Shown here: piece after piece, positions 31,279-40,736 of the stretch
Numbering within the stretch: the stretch's first letter is position 1
How the letters are laid out: every line of letters starts with the position of its first letter
From: Caulobacter sp. FWC2
Lineage (GTDB): Bacteria > Pseudomonadota > Alphaproteobacteria > Caulobacterales > Caulobacteraceae
Direction: 5' to 3'
DNA: 64,000 bases
Assembly: GCF_002742625.1 (NCBI RefSeq)
Contig: NZ_PEBF01000001.1
Location: forward strand, 4,464,001 to 4,528,000
Position numbers and translations under genes: made by a program
The notes under the pieces: generated by a model
What the model was told of the DNA's origin: nothing
Seen by the model: only the letters and a program-made list of their open reading frames with translations
Databases searched by the model: none

Positions 31279-32852
31279 AACTTCGAACTCTTGCCTTGGC
31301 CGGCGCTGTGCTGAGCCTCGCCGCGCCCGCCGCCGCGCAGTCCGTGCGACTGGCGCCGACGGCGTCGGGCAAGCCGGCCCTGCAGGTCGACGGGCGACCG
31401 TTTCTCGTGCTCGGCGTCCAGCTCAACAATTCGAGCGGCTATGGGCCGATCCTGCGAGACCTGGCCCCGGCCATCGCCCGGAGCCACGCCAACACCGTCA
31501 TGGCGCCGGTCGGCTGGGAGTCCACCGAACCCGTCGAGGGACAGTTTGATTTCTCGGTCGTCGACGGCCTGATCGCCGAGGCGCGGACGCAGAAGGTGCG
31601 TCTGGCCCTGCTATGGTTCGGCACCTGGAAGAACGGCGCGATGGGCTACACGCCCGCCTGGGTCAAGCGCGATGCGACACGCTTCGAAAGGGTGATCAAT
31701 GCGCAGGGCCGCCCGGTCGAAGCCCTGAGCCCCTTGAGCGCGGCGGGGCGGGCCGCCGACGCGCGCGCCTTCGCCGCCCTTATGGCCCACCTCAAGCTGG
31801 TCGATAGTCAGCAGCGCACGGTGATCATGGTCCAGGTCGAGAACGAGGCCGGTGTCCTGGGCTCGGATCGGGACTATTCGCCAAAGGCCCAGCGGCTGTT
31901 CGACGGCGCCGTACCGGACGACATGCCGGGCGCCAAGCCTGGATCCTGGACCGCCAACTTCGGCGCCCGCGCGCCCGAGGCGTTCATGGCCTACCATACC
32001 GCGCGCTATGTCGGCGCGGTCGCTGCGGCGGGCAAGGCCGCCTACGATCTGCCGCTCTACGTCAATGTCTGGCCGCGCGAGCAGCCGGGGCTTGAGCGGC
32101 CAGGAGACAGCTCCCCGTCGGGCGGGGCCGTTTCGTGGCTGCTGGAGGCCTGGCGACGTCTCGCGCCGGCCGTGGATGTCGTCGGGGTCGACAACTACGA
32201 CACCAACGTCGCGCCCTACACCGCCATCGCCCGCGCCTATGACGTGGCCGGCAATCCGCTGTTCGTGCCGGAGACCGGCGGCTCGATGGCGCACGCGCGC
32301 CACGCCTTCTGGACGGTCGCCCAGCCCTATAGCCTGGGCATCTCCAAGTTCGGCCTGGACGCGGGCTTTGGGCTTGAGGGCGACAAGCCCAAGGCCGAGC
32401 CGATCGCCGTCACCTACGGCCTCCTGCAGGACACCGCACCCTTCCTTCTGCCGTTACGGGATGCGGGCAAGGTGGGCGTGGCGGTCGAGGAAGATGGCAT
32501 GGCCAACATTCCGCTGACCTTCTCGCAATACGATCTGACCGTGCGGTTCGGTCCCGTGCGCGACGGCTACGGCGGACCGCGCGGCCAAGGTACTTCCGAC
32601 CTGTCCGGCAGGGCCATCGTCGCCGAAGTCGAGCCCGACACGTTCTTCGTGACGGGAACTTCGGCCAACCTGAAATTCGCGTCAAAGCTCGGCGAGACCG
32701 GCGGCGTCGAACTGCTGAGCGTCGAAGAGGGGCGGCTCAAGGCCGGTCATTGGACCCGCGAGCGCTTCCTGAACGGCGACGAGACCGCCTTCGGCCTTGT
32801 CCTGCCTGCGGAAGGCCGCTCGCTCATGGTCCGCGTCCAACGGCAACCCTGA
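31275..32852 (+). CDS. GH35-like beta-galactosidase (DUF5597-containing), exported
   Basis: 525 residues with a signal peptide (cleavage after PAAAQ). The TIM barrel shows PVGWESTEPVEGQFDF at the start, acid/base Glu 191 in MVQVENEAG and nucleophile Glu 333 in VPETGG, the GH35/GH42-type pair. The C-terminal part is a beta domain (residues about 400-525). It should remove terminal beta-galactosyl residues. Its ATG overlaps the GH30 stop (ATGA), so the two genes form one operon. Convergent with the GH51 gene, 58 bases apart. Confidence 0.82.
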   Translation: MKLRTLALAGAVLSLAAPAAAQSVRLAPTASGKPALQVDGRPFLVLGVQLNNSSGYGPILRDLAPAIARSHANTVMAPVGWESTEPVEGQFDFSVVDGLIAEARTQKVRLALLWFGTWKNGAMGYTPAWVKRDATRFERVINAQGRPVEALSPLSAAGRAADARAFAALMAHLKLVDSQQRTVIMVQVENEAGVLGSDRDYSPKAQRLFDGAVPDDMPGAKPGSWTANFGARAPEAFMAYHTARYVGAVAAAGKAAYDLPLYVNVWPREQPGLERPGDSSPSGGAVSWLLEAWRRLAPAVDVVGVDNYDTNVAPYTAIARAYDVAGNPLFVPETGGSMAHARHAFWTVAQPYSLGISKFGLDAGFGLEGDKPKAEPIAVTYGLLQDTAPFLLPLRDAGKVGVAVEEDGMANIPLTFSQYDLTVRFGPVRDGYGGPRGQGTSDLSGRAIVAEVEPDTFFVTGTSANLKFASKLGETGGVELLSVEEGRLKAGHWTRERFLNGDETAFGLVLPAEGRSLMVRVQRQP

Positions 32853-32873
32853 GGGTCGTGATCGAGAACGGCC

Positions 32874-32900
32874 GCGGGACCGCGACATTCGCGGTCCCGC
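32874..32900. terminator. Stem-loop between convergent glycosidase genes
   Basis: Perfect 11-pair stem (GCGGGACCGCG / CGCGGTCCCGC) with a five-base loop in the 58-base gap between the GH35-like and GH51 genes. No T-tract follows, so termination may need Rho; it could serve both strands. Confidence 0.55.
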
Positions 32901-32910
32901 GTCGGCAGAT

Positions 32911-34467
32911 CTAGTCGACCGCCACGACCACCACCGACTTGGACGGGATATCGAGCGTCAGCTTATCACCCGACAGCTTGGCGCCCTTGAAGGGCGCCGG
33001 CGCGACGGCGGGCTTGGCGCCGAAGGCGTTCACGGCGTCCATCTTTTCGGCGGTCAGCACCTGGCCTGACACGGCCTTGGCCTTCAGCGCGCCCATGGCC
33101 ACGGACAGCTTGACGCTGTCATCCGGCGACATGTTGGCGACGGCGATATAGGTCTTGCCGTCCTTGCCCTTGGCGGCCGAGGCGTTGAAGGCGGGGATCT
33201 TGCTGCCGCCCACGTCGATCTCGGGCGCGGTGACGTCCAGCGGGATCGCCGTCGAGTCCTGGAAGGGCGCGTACATCTTGTAGGCGTAATAGGTTGGCGT
33301 CAGGACGATCTGGTCGCCCCGGGTCAGGATCATCGCCTGCAGCACATTGATGGTCTGGGCGATGTTGGTCATCTTCACACGGTCGGTATGCCGTTGGAAA
33401 ATGTTGAAATTGGCCGCCGCCACCACGCCGTCGCGCAGGGTGTTCATCTGGTAGAGGTGGCCCGGATTGGTGCCCGGCTCGACGTCGTACCAGGTGCCCC
33501 ATTCATCGACATAGAGGCCGATCCGCTTGGTCGGATCGTTCTTGTCCATGACCGCGATGTGCTTCTGAAGCAGGTCTTCCATCCGCAGGGTCTGGGCGAA
33601 GGTCTTGCCCCAGGCGGCCTTGTCGAAGCCGGTGGCCGCCCCCTTCTTGGACCACTCGCCGGTCGGGATCGTGTAGTAGTGCAGCGAGATGGCGTCCATG
33701 AACCTACCGGCGTTCTTGGTCACGACATCGGTCCAGTTGACGTCGAACGCGTTCGCGCCTGACGCCACCCGCGCGGCCTTGTTGTCGTCGTTCTTGTGGA
33801 AGAACGCCGAGAAGCGGCGGTATTCGTTGGCGTAGTACTCCGGCATCATCTCGCCGCCGCAGCCCCAGCTTTCGTTGCCGATGCCGATGAAGGGCACGTT
33901 GAACGGCTTGTCGCGGCCGTTGGCGCGGCGCTCCTGAGCCAGGGTGTCGTCGCCCGGCGAGACCATATACTCGATCCACTCGCGCATCTCGGTCGGGTCC
34001 GACGAGCCCATGTTGATCGAGACGTAAGGATCGGCGCCGACCTGTTCGGCGAAGTCCATGAATTCATGGGTGCCGAAGGCGTTGGTCTCGGGCGACCCGC
34101 CCCACCAGTTGTTCTTGCGCGAAGGCCGCTTGTCGCGCGGGCCGACGCCGTCGCGCCAGCGGTACTCGTCGGCGAAGCAGCCGCCCGGCCAGCGGATCAC
34201 CGGCACGTGGATGTCCTTCAGGGCCGTGACGACGTCGGTGCGGATCCCGCGCACGTTCGGAATCTTCGAGTTCGTCCCCACCCAGACACCGTCATAGATG
34301 CCGGCGCCCAGGTGCTCGGAGAACTGGCCATAGATGTAGCGCGAGATCGGCGCGCCCGGCTGATCGGCCTTCAGGGTCGCATTGGCCGTCAGCTCGCCGG
34401 CGAAGGCCGAGCCGCCGAGGACGACCGTCGCCAGCGCGGCGCGGAAAAGCAACTTGATCTCAGACAT
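32911..34467 (-). CDS. GH51 alpha-L-arabinofuranosidase, exported
   Basis: 518 residues from ATG 34467, with AAGGAG seven bases upstream (a TTG two codons earlier is less likely). A signal peptide ends near AFAG. GH51 signatures are YGQFSEHLG, RWPGGCFADEYRW, acid/base Glu 199 in GIGNESWGCGG and nucleophile Glu 322 in YVDEWGTW. It releases terminal alpha-L-arabinofuranose from arabinan, arabinoxylan or arabinogalactan. It ends the operon that starts with the dehydratase, following the symporter by 51 bases. Confidence 0.93.
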   Translation of the reverse strand: MSEIKLLFRAALATVVLGGSAFAGELTANATLKADQPGAPISRYIYGQFSEHLGAGIYDGVWVGTNSKIPNVRGIRTDVVTALKDIHVPVIRWPGGCFADEYRWRDGVGPRDKRPSRKNNWWGGSPETNAFGTHEFMDFAEQVGADPYVSINMGSSDPTEMREWIEYMVSPGDDTLAQERRANGRDKPFNVPFIGIGNESWGCGGEMMPEYYANEYRRFSAFFHKNDDNKAARVASGANAFDVNWTDVVTKNAGRFMDAISLHYYTIPTGEWSKKGAATGFDKAAWGKTFAQTLRMEDLLQKHIAVMDKNDPTKRIGLYVDEWGTWYDVEPGTNPGHLYQMNTLRDGVVAAANFNIFQRHTDRVKMTNIAQTINVLQAMILTRGDQIVLTPTYYAYKMYAPFQDSTAIPLDVTAPEIDVGGSKIPAFNASAAKGKDGKTYIAVANMSPDDSVKLSVAMGALKAKAVSGQVLTAEKMDAVNAFGAKPAVAPAPFKGAKLSGDKLTLDIPSKSVVVVAVD

Positions 34468-34518
34468 GGGCAACTCCTTGAGGTCGCGTGATCTTAACCG
34501 GGGCGGGGTCGGAGGAGA

Positions 34519-36084
34519 TCACCACCACACCGCGTAGAGCGCGATCAGGATCACGATCACGCCCAGGCCGGCGATGTTGAAGCCCCTTGTGGTCTTGTAG
34601 GTGACGCCGTCCAGCGACACGACATTGACCGCCTTCTTCTGGGGCGCGACCAGCGAGACGATGACTGCGGCGGCCAGGGTCAGCAGGAACACCAGGCCCA
34701 CGCGGTTCATGAACGGGATCACGAACACGCCCAGCTTGTCGGCGACGAAGAAGGCGCCCGACAGGGCCGCGCCGCCGATCGCCGCCACCAGGGCGGAGGC
34801 CGTGGTGGCGCGCTTCCAGAACAGGCCCAACATGAAGATCACCACGATCCCCGGCGTGAAGAAGCCGGTGAAGTCCTGGATGAACTGGAAGGCCTGCTCG
34901 GCCTTGCCCAGCAGCGGCTTGGCCATGAGGATGCCGACGATCACCGCCACGACGGCGGTGATGCGGCCGACGGTGACGAGGTGTTTCTCGCTCGAGCCGG
35001 TCTTGACCTTGGCATAGATGTCCAGGGTGAAGATGGTGGCGATCGAGTTGATCTTGGCCGCCAGCGACGCGACGATCGCGGCCACCAGGGCGGCGAACAC
35101 CAGTCCCAGCAGGCCCGGCGGCAGCAGCTTCATCATCTCCGGATAGGCCTGGTCGGGCTTGGCCAGGCCGGGGACCAGCACCAGGGCGGCGATGCCCGGC
35201 AGCACCACGATCACCGGCATCAGCAGCTTGAGGTAAGCGGCCAGGGCGATGCCCTTCTGGGCCTCGGCGATGTCCTTGGCGCCGAGCGCGCGTTGGATGA
35301 TGTACTGGTTGAAGCCCCAGTAGCTGACGTTCATCACCCACAGGCCGCCGAACAGCACGGAAAGGCCCGGCAGGTCCTTGTAGTGCGGATTGTCGCGCGA
35401 CAGGATCATGTCGAACTTGTCGGGGAACTGGGTGGTCAGCTGGTGGAAGCCGGCCATCAGGTCGCCGCCGCCGATCTTGCTCAGCGACAGGAAGACGATG
35501 ATCAGGCCGCCGGTGATCAGCAGGGCCACCTGAACGATGTCGGTCAGGGCGACGGCCTTCAGCCCGCCCCACAGCTGATAGGCCAGGGCGAAGACGCCGA
35601 TGATCACCAGGGCGGTCATCTGGTCGACGCCGGCCACGGTGTGGATGGCGATCGAACCCAGCCATAGGATCGAGGTCAGGTTCACGAAGACGTAGAGGAT
35701 CAGCCAGAACACTGCCATCACGTTGCGGACGCTGGGCCCGTACCGCTGCTCCAGGAACTGCGGCATGGTGCTGATGTTGTTCTTCAGGAAGATCGGCAGG
35801 AAGAACTTGCCGACGATCAGCAGGGTCAGGGCCGCCATCCACTCATAGGACGCGATGGCCAGGCCCAGGGCGTAGCCCGAGCCGCTCATGCCGATGATCT
35901 GCTCGGCCGAGATGTTGGCGGCGATCAGTGACGCGCCGATCGCCCACCAGGGCAGGGCCTTCCCGGCCAGGAAGTAGTCGTTGGAGTCCTTCTGCTTGCC
36001 GCCCTTGTCGCGGGAAACCCACTGGGCCAGGCCGAAGATGGCGACGGCGTAGATCGCCAGGATGACGAAATCGATGGTCTTCAC
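34519..36084 (-). CDS. Sodium/solute symporter (SSS family, sugar type)
   Basis: 521 residues from GTG 36084, preceded by GGGGGGA; the longer same-frame reading crosses the aldolase gene. About 13-14 membrane helices are visible, with the SSS core GKALPWWAIGASLIAANISA and GFNQYIIQRALGAKD as in vSGLT-type sugar transporters. It would co-import galactose or arabinose with sodium across the inner membrane. It lies between the aldolase and the GH51 gene in one operon, which argues for a sugar rather than an amino acid substrate. Confidence 0.87.
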   Translation of the reverse strand: MKTIDFVILAIYAVAIFGLAQWVSRDKGGKQKDSNDYFLAGKALPWWAIGASLIAANISAEQIIGMSGSGYALGLAIASYEWMAALTLLIVGKFFLPIFLKNNISTMPQFLEQRYGPSVRNVMAVFWLILYVFVNLTSILWLGSIAIHTVAGVDQMTALVIIGVFALAYQLWGGLKAVALTDIVQVALLITGGLIIVFLSLSKIGGGDLMAGFHQLTTQFPDKFDMILSRDNPHYKDLPGLSVLFGGLWVMNVSYWGFNQYIIQRALGAKDIAEAQKGIALAAYLKLLMPVIVVLPGIAALVLVPGLAKPDQAYPEMMKLLPPGLLGLVFAALVAAIVASLAAKINSIATIFTLDIYAKVKTGSSEKHLVTVGRITAVVAVIVGILMAKPLLGKAEQAFQFIQDFTGFFTPGIVVIFMLGLFWKRATTASALVAAIGGAALSGAFFVADKLGVFVIPFMNRVGLVFLLTLAAAVIVSLVAPQKKAVNVVSLDGVTYKTTRGFNIAGLGVIVILIALYAVWW

Positions 36085-36110
36085 GTGTTCCCCCCAAGGG
36101 ACGGTTATTC

Positions 36111-36743
36111 TTATTGAGTTTGAGCGTTCCAGGCGGCGATCAGGGCGGCGGCCCTCTGGCCGACGTCCTCTGGCGTGTAGCCGGGACGATAGAGCTCGCC
36201 GCCGACGCCGATGCCGGCCACCCCGGCCTTCAGCCAGGGCTCCAGATTGGCCGCGCCCACGCCGCCGACGGCGTAGACCAGGATGTCCTTGGGCAGCACG
36301 TCCTTGACCGCCTTGATGTGGCCGGGACCAAAGCTGCTGGCGGGATAGAGCTTCAACGCCTTGGCGCCCGCCTTCACGGCCGCGAAGGCCTCCGACGGCG
36401 TGGCGAAGCCCGGCATGGCGGTCAGGCCCAGCGCCACGGCGCGGGCGATGACCTCGGGATCGGTGTTGGGCGTAACGATCAGCTTGCCGCCGGCCGCGGC
36501 CACGTCGTCGACGGCCTGGGCTGTCAGCACGGTCCCCGCGCCGCACAGGGCTACATCGCCATAGGCTTCGCAGAGCCTGCGAATGCTTTCCAGCGGCTCG
36601 GGCGAGTTCAGCGGCACCTCGATGGCGCGGACGCCGGCGTCGACCAGGGCCTTGGCGATGGCCACGACCTCGTCGGGCTTCACGCCCCGCAGGATCGCCA
36701 CGATGGGCGGGGGACGAGGGGCGGCGGCTTCAGGCGAGGACAT
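36111..36743 (-). CDS. dgoA: 2-dehydro-3-deoxy-6-phosphogalactonate aldolase
   Basis: 210 residues from ATG 36743, overlapping the kinase gene by 14 bases. The KDPG/KDPGal aldolase motifs are AILRGVKPDE, IEVPLNSPEP (catalytic Glu) and ALKLYPASSFGPGHIKAV (Schiff-base Lys). NSPEP and the SFGP segment follow DgoA rather than Eda. It splits KDPGal into pyruvate and glyceraldehyde-3-phosphate. Located directly after the KDGal kinase. KDPG activity cannot be excluded from sequence. Confidence 0.88.
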   Translation of the reverse strand: MSSPEAAAPRPPPIVAILRGVKPDEVVAIAKALVDAGVRAIEVPLNSPEPLESIRRLCEAYGDVALCGAGTVLTAQAVDDVAAAGGKLIVTPNTDPEVIARAVALGLTAMPGFATPSEAFAAVKAGAKALKLYPASSFGPGHIKAVKDVLPKDILVYAVGGVGAANLEPWLKAGVAGIGVGGELYRPGYTPEDVGQRAAALIAAWNAQTQ

Positions 36744-37662
36744 GGAACTCACTGTTGTTCTGGGGCGAAAGGACCGAAAGGCCGGCCAGCACGGCGCTGT
36801 CGCCGTCGACAGCCACGGTGCGACCGCCGTGCGCGGCGATGGCTCGACCGTAGAAATCATTGAGAGCCGGCGCGCCGACCAGGGTGACCCGCCAGAGGTC
36901 GCCGAACCATTGGCGCGCGGCGGCGGCGTCGGCGCCGATCAGCAGACCCGACAGGAAGCCCATGGCGTCGGCGGCCGGCAGGGCGTCCAGAAGTTGCCGG
37001 GCGCGGGTCTCGAACAGCAGGTGCGACAGCACGGCCGGACCCTTTTCGGTGATCCGCGCCAAGCCCATGGCGAAGCCTTCGGGCGAGCCCTGGACATCCG
37101 CGCCGACACCGGCCGCCAGGGTCGAGTGCTGGCGCAGCAGGGCGAAGGTCTCGCCGACCGGGGCGGTGAGGAAGCCGGTGATCGCGCCGTCCTGGACCAC
37201 GGTCCACTTGCTGTGGGTGCCGGGCAGGACCAGCAGATGGCGGCCCTGCTTGAGGGCCGGATCGAGTTCGAGGGCGCCCAGAATCTGGGTCTCCTCGCCC
37301 CGCATGACGTCGGGGCCGCCCAGCGGATTGATGCAGGACAGGCCCGGAATGATCGACACCGGCAGGCCGTCGGCCTCGATCTTCAGCACCCGCTCGCGCA
37401 GGTCGCCGGCCGTGGCCGGGCAAGGGGCGTAGGCCGCCTCGGCCCAGCCAATGCGCGAGCCGACCATGCCGCACAGGATCGCGCCCGAAGGCTGAGCCTC
37501 GCGCCAGTCGCCGATCAGGTCGAGAAAGGTCCGCTCCGGCGACTGGGTCAAGGCGCTGACGCCGGGGCCGTCGCGACGGTCCAGCACGCTCTTGCCCTGT
37601 CGCAGGTAAAGCCGCAGCCGCGAGGTGCCCCAGTCGCCGAAGATCGAGACGGACGGATCCAT
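36730..37662 (-). CDS. dgoK: 2-keto-3-deoxygalactonokinase
   Basis: 310 residues. DgoK signatures are FGDWGTSRLRLYL at the N-terminus, GMVGSRIGW, GEETQILGAL and LPGTHSKWT. The enzyme phosphorylates 2-keto-3-deoxygalactonate at C6 with ATP, giving the aldolase substrate. Its ATG shares one base with the dehydratase stop and its end overlaps the aldolase start, so the three are translationally coupled. Confidence 0.9.
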   Translation of the reverse strand: MDPSVSIFGDWGTSRLRLYLRQGKSVLDRRDGPGVSALTQSPERTFLDLIGDWREAQPSGAILCGMVGSRIGWAEAAYAPCPATAGDLRERVLKIEADGLPVSIIPGLSCINPLGGPDVMRGEETQILGALELDPALKQGRHLLVLPGTHSKWTVVQDGAITGFLTAPVGETFALLRQHSTLAAGVGADVQGSPEGFAMGLARITEKGPAVLSHLLFETRARQLLDALPAADAMGFLSGLLIGADAAAARQWFGDLWRVTLVGAPALNDFYGRAIAAHGGRTVAVDGDSAVLAGLSVLSPQNNSEFHVLA

Positions 37663-39398
37663 CAGTGGCTTTCGCGGGTGACGACCGAGCCGGACGCGCC
37701 GACCAGGAAGTCCAGGTCGCAGCCCTTGTCGGCCTGCAGCACGTGGTCGACATAGAGCTTGGCGTAGCCGCGCTTATAGGTCGGGGCCGGACGGTCGGCG
37801 CGCCAGGCCGTCAGGCGCTCGGCCATCTCCTCGTCGGAAATCGCGATGGTCAGGGCGCGCGCGGGTCCGTCCAGGGTGATCACGTCGCCGCTGCGCACCA
37901 CGGCCAGAGGGCCGCCCGCGTCGGACTCGGGCGAGACGTGCAGGATCACCGTGCCGAAGGCCGTTCCGCTCATCCGCGCGTCGCTGATGCGGACCATGTC
38001 CTTGACGCCCTTTTCCAGAAGCTTGGTCGGAAGCGGCATGTTGCCGACTTCCGGCATGCCCGGATAGCCCTTGGGACCGCAGCCCTTGAGCACCAGGATC
38101 GACGTCTCGTCGACCTCCAGGTCCGGGTCGTCGATGCGGGCCTTGAAATCCTCGATGGTCTCGAAGACCACCGCCTTGCCCGTGTGCGTCAGCAATTCAG
38201 GGGTCGCGGCGCTAGGCTTCATCACTGCCCCGCCCGGCGCCAGATTGCCGCGCAGCACCCAGATGCCGCTGTCGGGCTTCACGGGCGCCTCGAGCGAGCG
38301 AATGACCTCGGCGTTGAACACCTCCGCCTTGTCGTATTGATCGCCGATCGCCGCGCCCGAAACGGTCAGAGCCTCTCCGTTCAGGAACGGAGCCATCTGC
38401 TTCATCACCGCCGGCAGGCCGCCCGCATAGTGCAGATCCTCCATCAGGAAGCGGCCCGATGGCTGCAGGTCGACGAGCAGGGGCACGTCCCGCGAGAGGT
38501 TGTCGAAGTCCTCGAGGTCCAGCTTAACGCCAAGGCGTCCGGCCAGCGCCAGAAGGTGGACGACGGCGTTGGTCGAGCCGCCGATGGCGGCGTGGACGCG
38601 CAAGGCGTTCTCGAAGGCGGCGCGGGTGGCCACCTGCGACATGGTCAGGCCGTCGTGGACCATCTTGACGATCGTGCGGCCTGTATGGTGCGCCATGGCG
38701 GCCCGGCGGGCGTCCACGGCGGGGATCGAGGCGTTGTAGGGCAGGCTCATGCCCATGGCCTCGACAATGGCGGCCATGGTCGAGGCGGTGCCCATGGTCA
38801 TGCAGGTGCCCGGCGAGCGGCTCATGCCGCTCTCGGCCGACATGAATTCCGGCAGGGTCATTTCACCGGCGCGGACGGCCTCGGAGAACTTCCAGACGTC
38901 GGTGCCCGAGCCGATGTCCTTGCCGCGGAACTTGCCGTTCAGCATCGGGCCGGACGAGACGACGATGGTGGGCAGGTCGACGCTGGCCGCGCCCATCAGC
39001 TGGCCCGGCGTGGTCTTGTCGCAGCCGCCCAGCAGCACGACGCCGTCGATCGGGTTGCCCCGGATCGACTCCTCGACGTCCATGGCCAGCAGGTTGCGGA
39101 ACAGCATCGCCGTCGGCCGCATCTGGGTCTCGCCCAGCGACATGGCCGGGAATTCCAGGGGCAGACCGCCAGCTTCCCAGACGCCGCGCTTCACGTGCTC
39201 GGCGATGTCGCGCAGGCCGGCGTTACAGGGGGTTATTTCCGACCAGGTGTTGCAGATGCCGATGACCGGCCGCCCGTCGAACACGTCGTCAGGCAGGCCC
39301 TGGCTCTTCATCCAGGACCGGTGAATGAAGCCGTCGCGATCCAGTTTCCCGTAGGTACCGCTACTGCGCAGGCGCTTGCCTGCGTTACCGTCGCCCAT
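37662..39398 (-). CDS. IlvD/EDD family sugar-acid dehydratase (arabonate/galactonate type)
   Basis: 578 residues from ATG 39398, chosen for GGGG ten to seven bases upstream; ATG 39404 and TTG 39410 are in frame. Iron-sulphur cysteines lie in CNTWSEITPCN, GGCDKTTPGQ and GTCMTMGTAS, the class that includes L-arabonate, D-xylonate and fuconate dehydratases. It removes water from a sugar acid to a 2-keto-3-deoxy acid. Its place before dgoK-dgoA argues for D-galactonate, perhaps with L-arabonate as well. It replaces the enolase-type DgoD of E. coli. Confidence 0.87.
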   Translation of the reverse strand: MGDGNAGKRLRSSGTYGKLDRDGFIHRSWMKSQGLPDDVFDGRPVIGICNTWSEITPCNAGLRDIAEHVKRGVWEAGGLPLEFPAMSLGETQMRPTAMLFRNLLAMDVEESIRGNPIDGVVLLGGCDKTTPGQLMGAASVDLPTIVVSSGPMLNGKFRGKDIGSGTDVWKFSEAVRAGEMTLPEFMSAESGMSRSPGTCMTMGTASTMAAIVEAMGMSLPYNASIPAVDARRAAMAHHTGRTIVKMVHDGLTMSQVATRAAFENALRVHAAIGGSTNAVVHLLALAGRLGVKLDLEDFDNLSRDVPLLVDLQPSGRFLMEDLHYAGGLPAVMKQMAPFLNGEALTVSGAAIGDQYDKAEVFNAEVIRSLEAPVKPDSGIWVLRGNLAPGGAVMKPSAATPELLTHTGKAVVFETIEDFKARIDDPDLEVDETSILVLKGCGPKGYPGMPEVGNMPLPTKLLEKGVKDMVRISDARMSGTAFGTVILHVSPESDAGGPLAVVRSGDVITLDGPARALTIAISDEEMAERLTAWRADRPAPTYKRGYAKLYVDHVLQADKGCDLDFLVGASGSVVTRESH

Positions 39399-39441
39399 TT
39401 CCATCCCCAATAAGGCCGAGGCCGACCATTTTGGGGTCTAT

Positions 39442-39461
39442 TTATAATATAATAAGTACAA
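39442..39461. promoter_or_regulatory. Candidate operator, dehydratase operon promoter
   Basis: TTATAATATAA (39442-39452) is a 5-1-5 palindrome, and AGTACAA (39455-39461) is an intact half-site of the DgoR core. The surrounding AT-rich block (39441-39465) stands out and lies 44-63 bases upstream of the dehydratase start. A repressor site overlapping the promoter is inferred. Confidence 0.45.
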
Positions 39462-39559
39462 AGGCAAATCGTTCGTCGGCGCGCGGCGCTGCCAGCCCTC
39501 CTCTCAGGGGGCGTTCAAGGTCATTGGAAGCGTCATCGGCGGTCCGCGCCTGTCGGCTA

Positions 39560-39590
39560 GGTCCGCCGCTTGGCGGACGCTCGGCGGACC
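39560..39590. repeat. Hairpin between purK and the sugar locus
   Basis: GGTCCGCC (39560-39567) and GGCGGACC (39583-39590) can pair, with an inner GC-rich 15-base loop that also pairs partly. It may mark the 3' end of the purK transcript; no T-tract is present. The rest of the 246-base gap (39399-39644) holds the dehydratase promoter and no gene. Confidence 0.4.
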
Positions 39591-39644
39591 CTGAGTCTCA
39601 GGGCCGGAATGATGAGAGAATGGGGATCGGCGTCGCGACGCCGA

Positions 39645-40730
39645 CTAGTCCCGCAGCGGCCGCAGCCGGTTCACGTGGCCCATCTTGCGTCCCGGACGGG
39701 CCTCGCCCTTGCCGTAGAGGTGGACGCGGGTCTCCGGCTCGGCGGCCAGCTTGCGCCAGGCGTCGACGTCGGCGCCCAGCAGGTTGGTCATCTCGACATG
39801 GTGGTGCGGCTCGGTCGGGCCCAGCGGCCAGCCGGCGACGGCGCGGATGTGCTGCTCGAACTGGTCGACCTCGCAGCCGTCCTGGGTCCAGTGGCCCGTA
39901 TTGTGGACACGCGGGGCGAACTCGTTGACCAGCAGCTTGCCGCCGGCCAGCTCGAACAGCTCCACACCGATCACCCCGACATAGTCCAGCGCCGTCAGGA
40001 TCTTGATGGCGATGGTCTCGGCCTGGTCGCGCGTGGCTGGCGTGACCTTGGCGGGCGCGGAGGTGCGCTTGAGCACGCCGCCCTCGTGGTGGTTCTCCGA
40101 CAGCGGATAGCAGGCGATCTCGCCGTCGCGGCCGCGTGCGGCGATGACCGACAGCTCGCGTCCGAAGTCGGCGGGGGCTTCCAGGATGGCGGCGCGCCGG
40201 CCGATCTTCTCGAACGAGGCCTCGGCGTCGGAAGCCTTCTGGATCCAGGCCTGGCCCTTGCCGTCATAGCCGTCGCGGCGGGTCTTCAGCAGCGAAGGCG
40301 CGCCGATCTTGGCCACCGCGGCGGCCAGGCTCTCGCTGTCGTGGACCGGGGAGAAGGCCACGGTGGGCACGCCGATCTCGGCCAGGAAGCTCTTCTCGAT
40401 CACGCGGTCCTGAGCGGCGGCCAGGGCCTTGGCGCCCGGCGAGACCACCGCGCCGAGCGAAGCGAGTTCAGAAACCGTGTCGGCCGGGACGTTCTCGAAT
40501 TCATAGGTGACGACGTCGCAGGCCTCGGCCAGGCGCTTCAGCGCCCAACGGTCGTCATAGGCGGCCACGATCTGGCGGGCGGCGACGCGGCCGGCGGGGG
40601 AGTTCTCTTCCGGATCCTGGATGACGACGTCGAAGCCCAGGCGCGCGGCGGCCTGGGCCAGCATGCGGCCTAACTGCCCCCCGCCGAGGATGCCGATGGT
40701 CGAACCGGGAACGAGGGGAAACTCAGCCAT
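39645..40730 (-). CDS. purK: N5-carboxyaminoimidazole ribonucleotide synthase
   Basis: 361 residues. ATP-grasp family: STIGILGGGQLGRMLAQAA at the start, FLKT-like LLKTRRDGYDGKGQAW, EAPADFGRELSVI, and the end motif HNTGHWTQDGCEVDQFEQHIRAV. It converts AIR, bicarbonate and ATP to N5-CAIR in purine synthesis. It follows purE by six bases, as in most proteobacteria. Confidence 0.96.
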   Translation of the reverse strand: MAEFPLVPGSTIGILGGGQLGRMLAQAAARLGFDVVIQDPEENSPAGRVAARQIVAAYDDRWALKRLAEACDVVTYEFENVPADTVSELASLGAVVSPGAKALAAAQDRVIEKSFLAEIGVPTVAFSPVHDSESLAAAVAKIGAPSLLKTRRDGYDGKGQAWIQKASDAEASFEKIGRRAAILEAPADFGRELSVIAARGRDGEIACYPLSENHHEGGVLKRTSAPAKVTPATRDQAETIAIKILTALDYVGVIGVELFELAGGKLLVNEFAPRVHNTGHWTQDGCEVDQFEQHIRAVAGWPLGPTEPHHHVEMTNLLGADVDAWRKLAAEPETRVHLYGKGEARPGRKMGHVNRLRPLRD

Positions 40731-40736
40731 GTGTTC

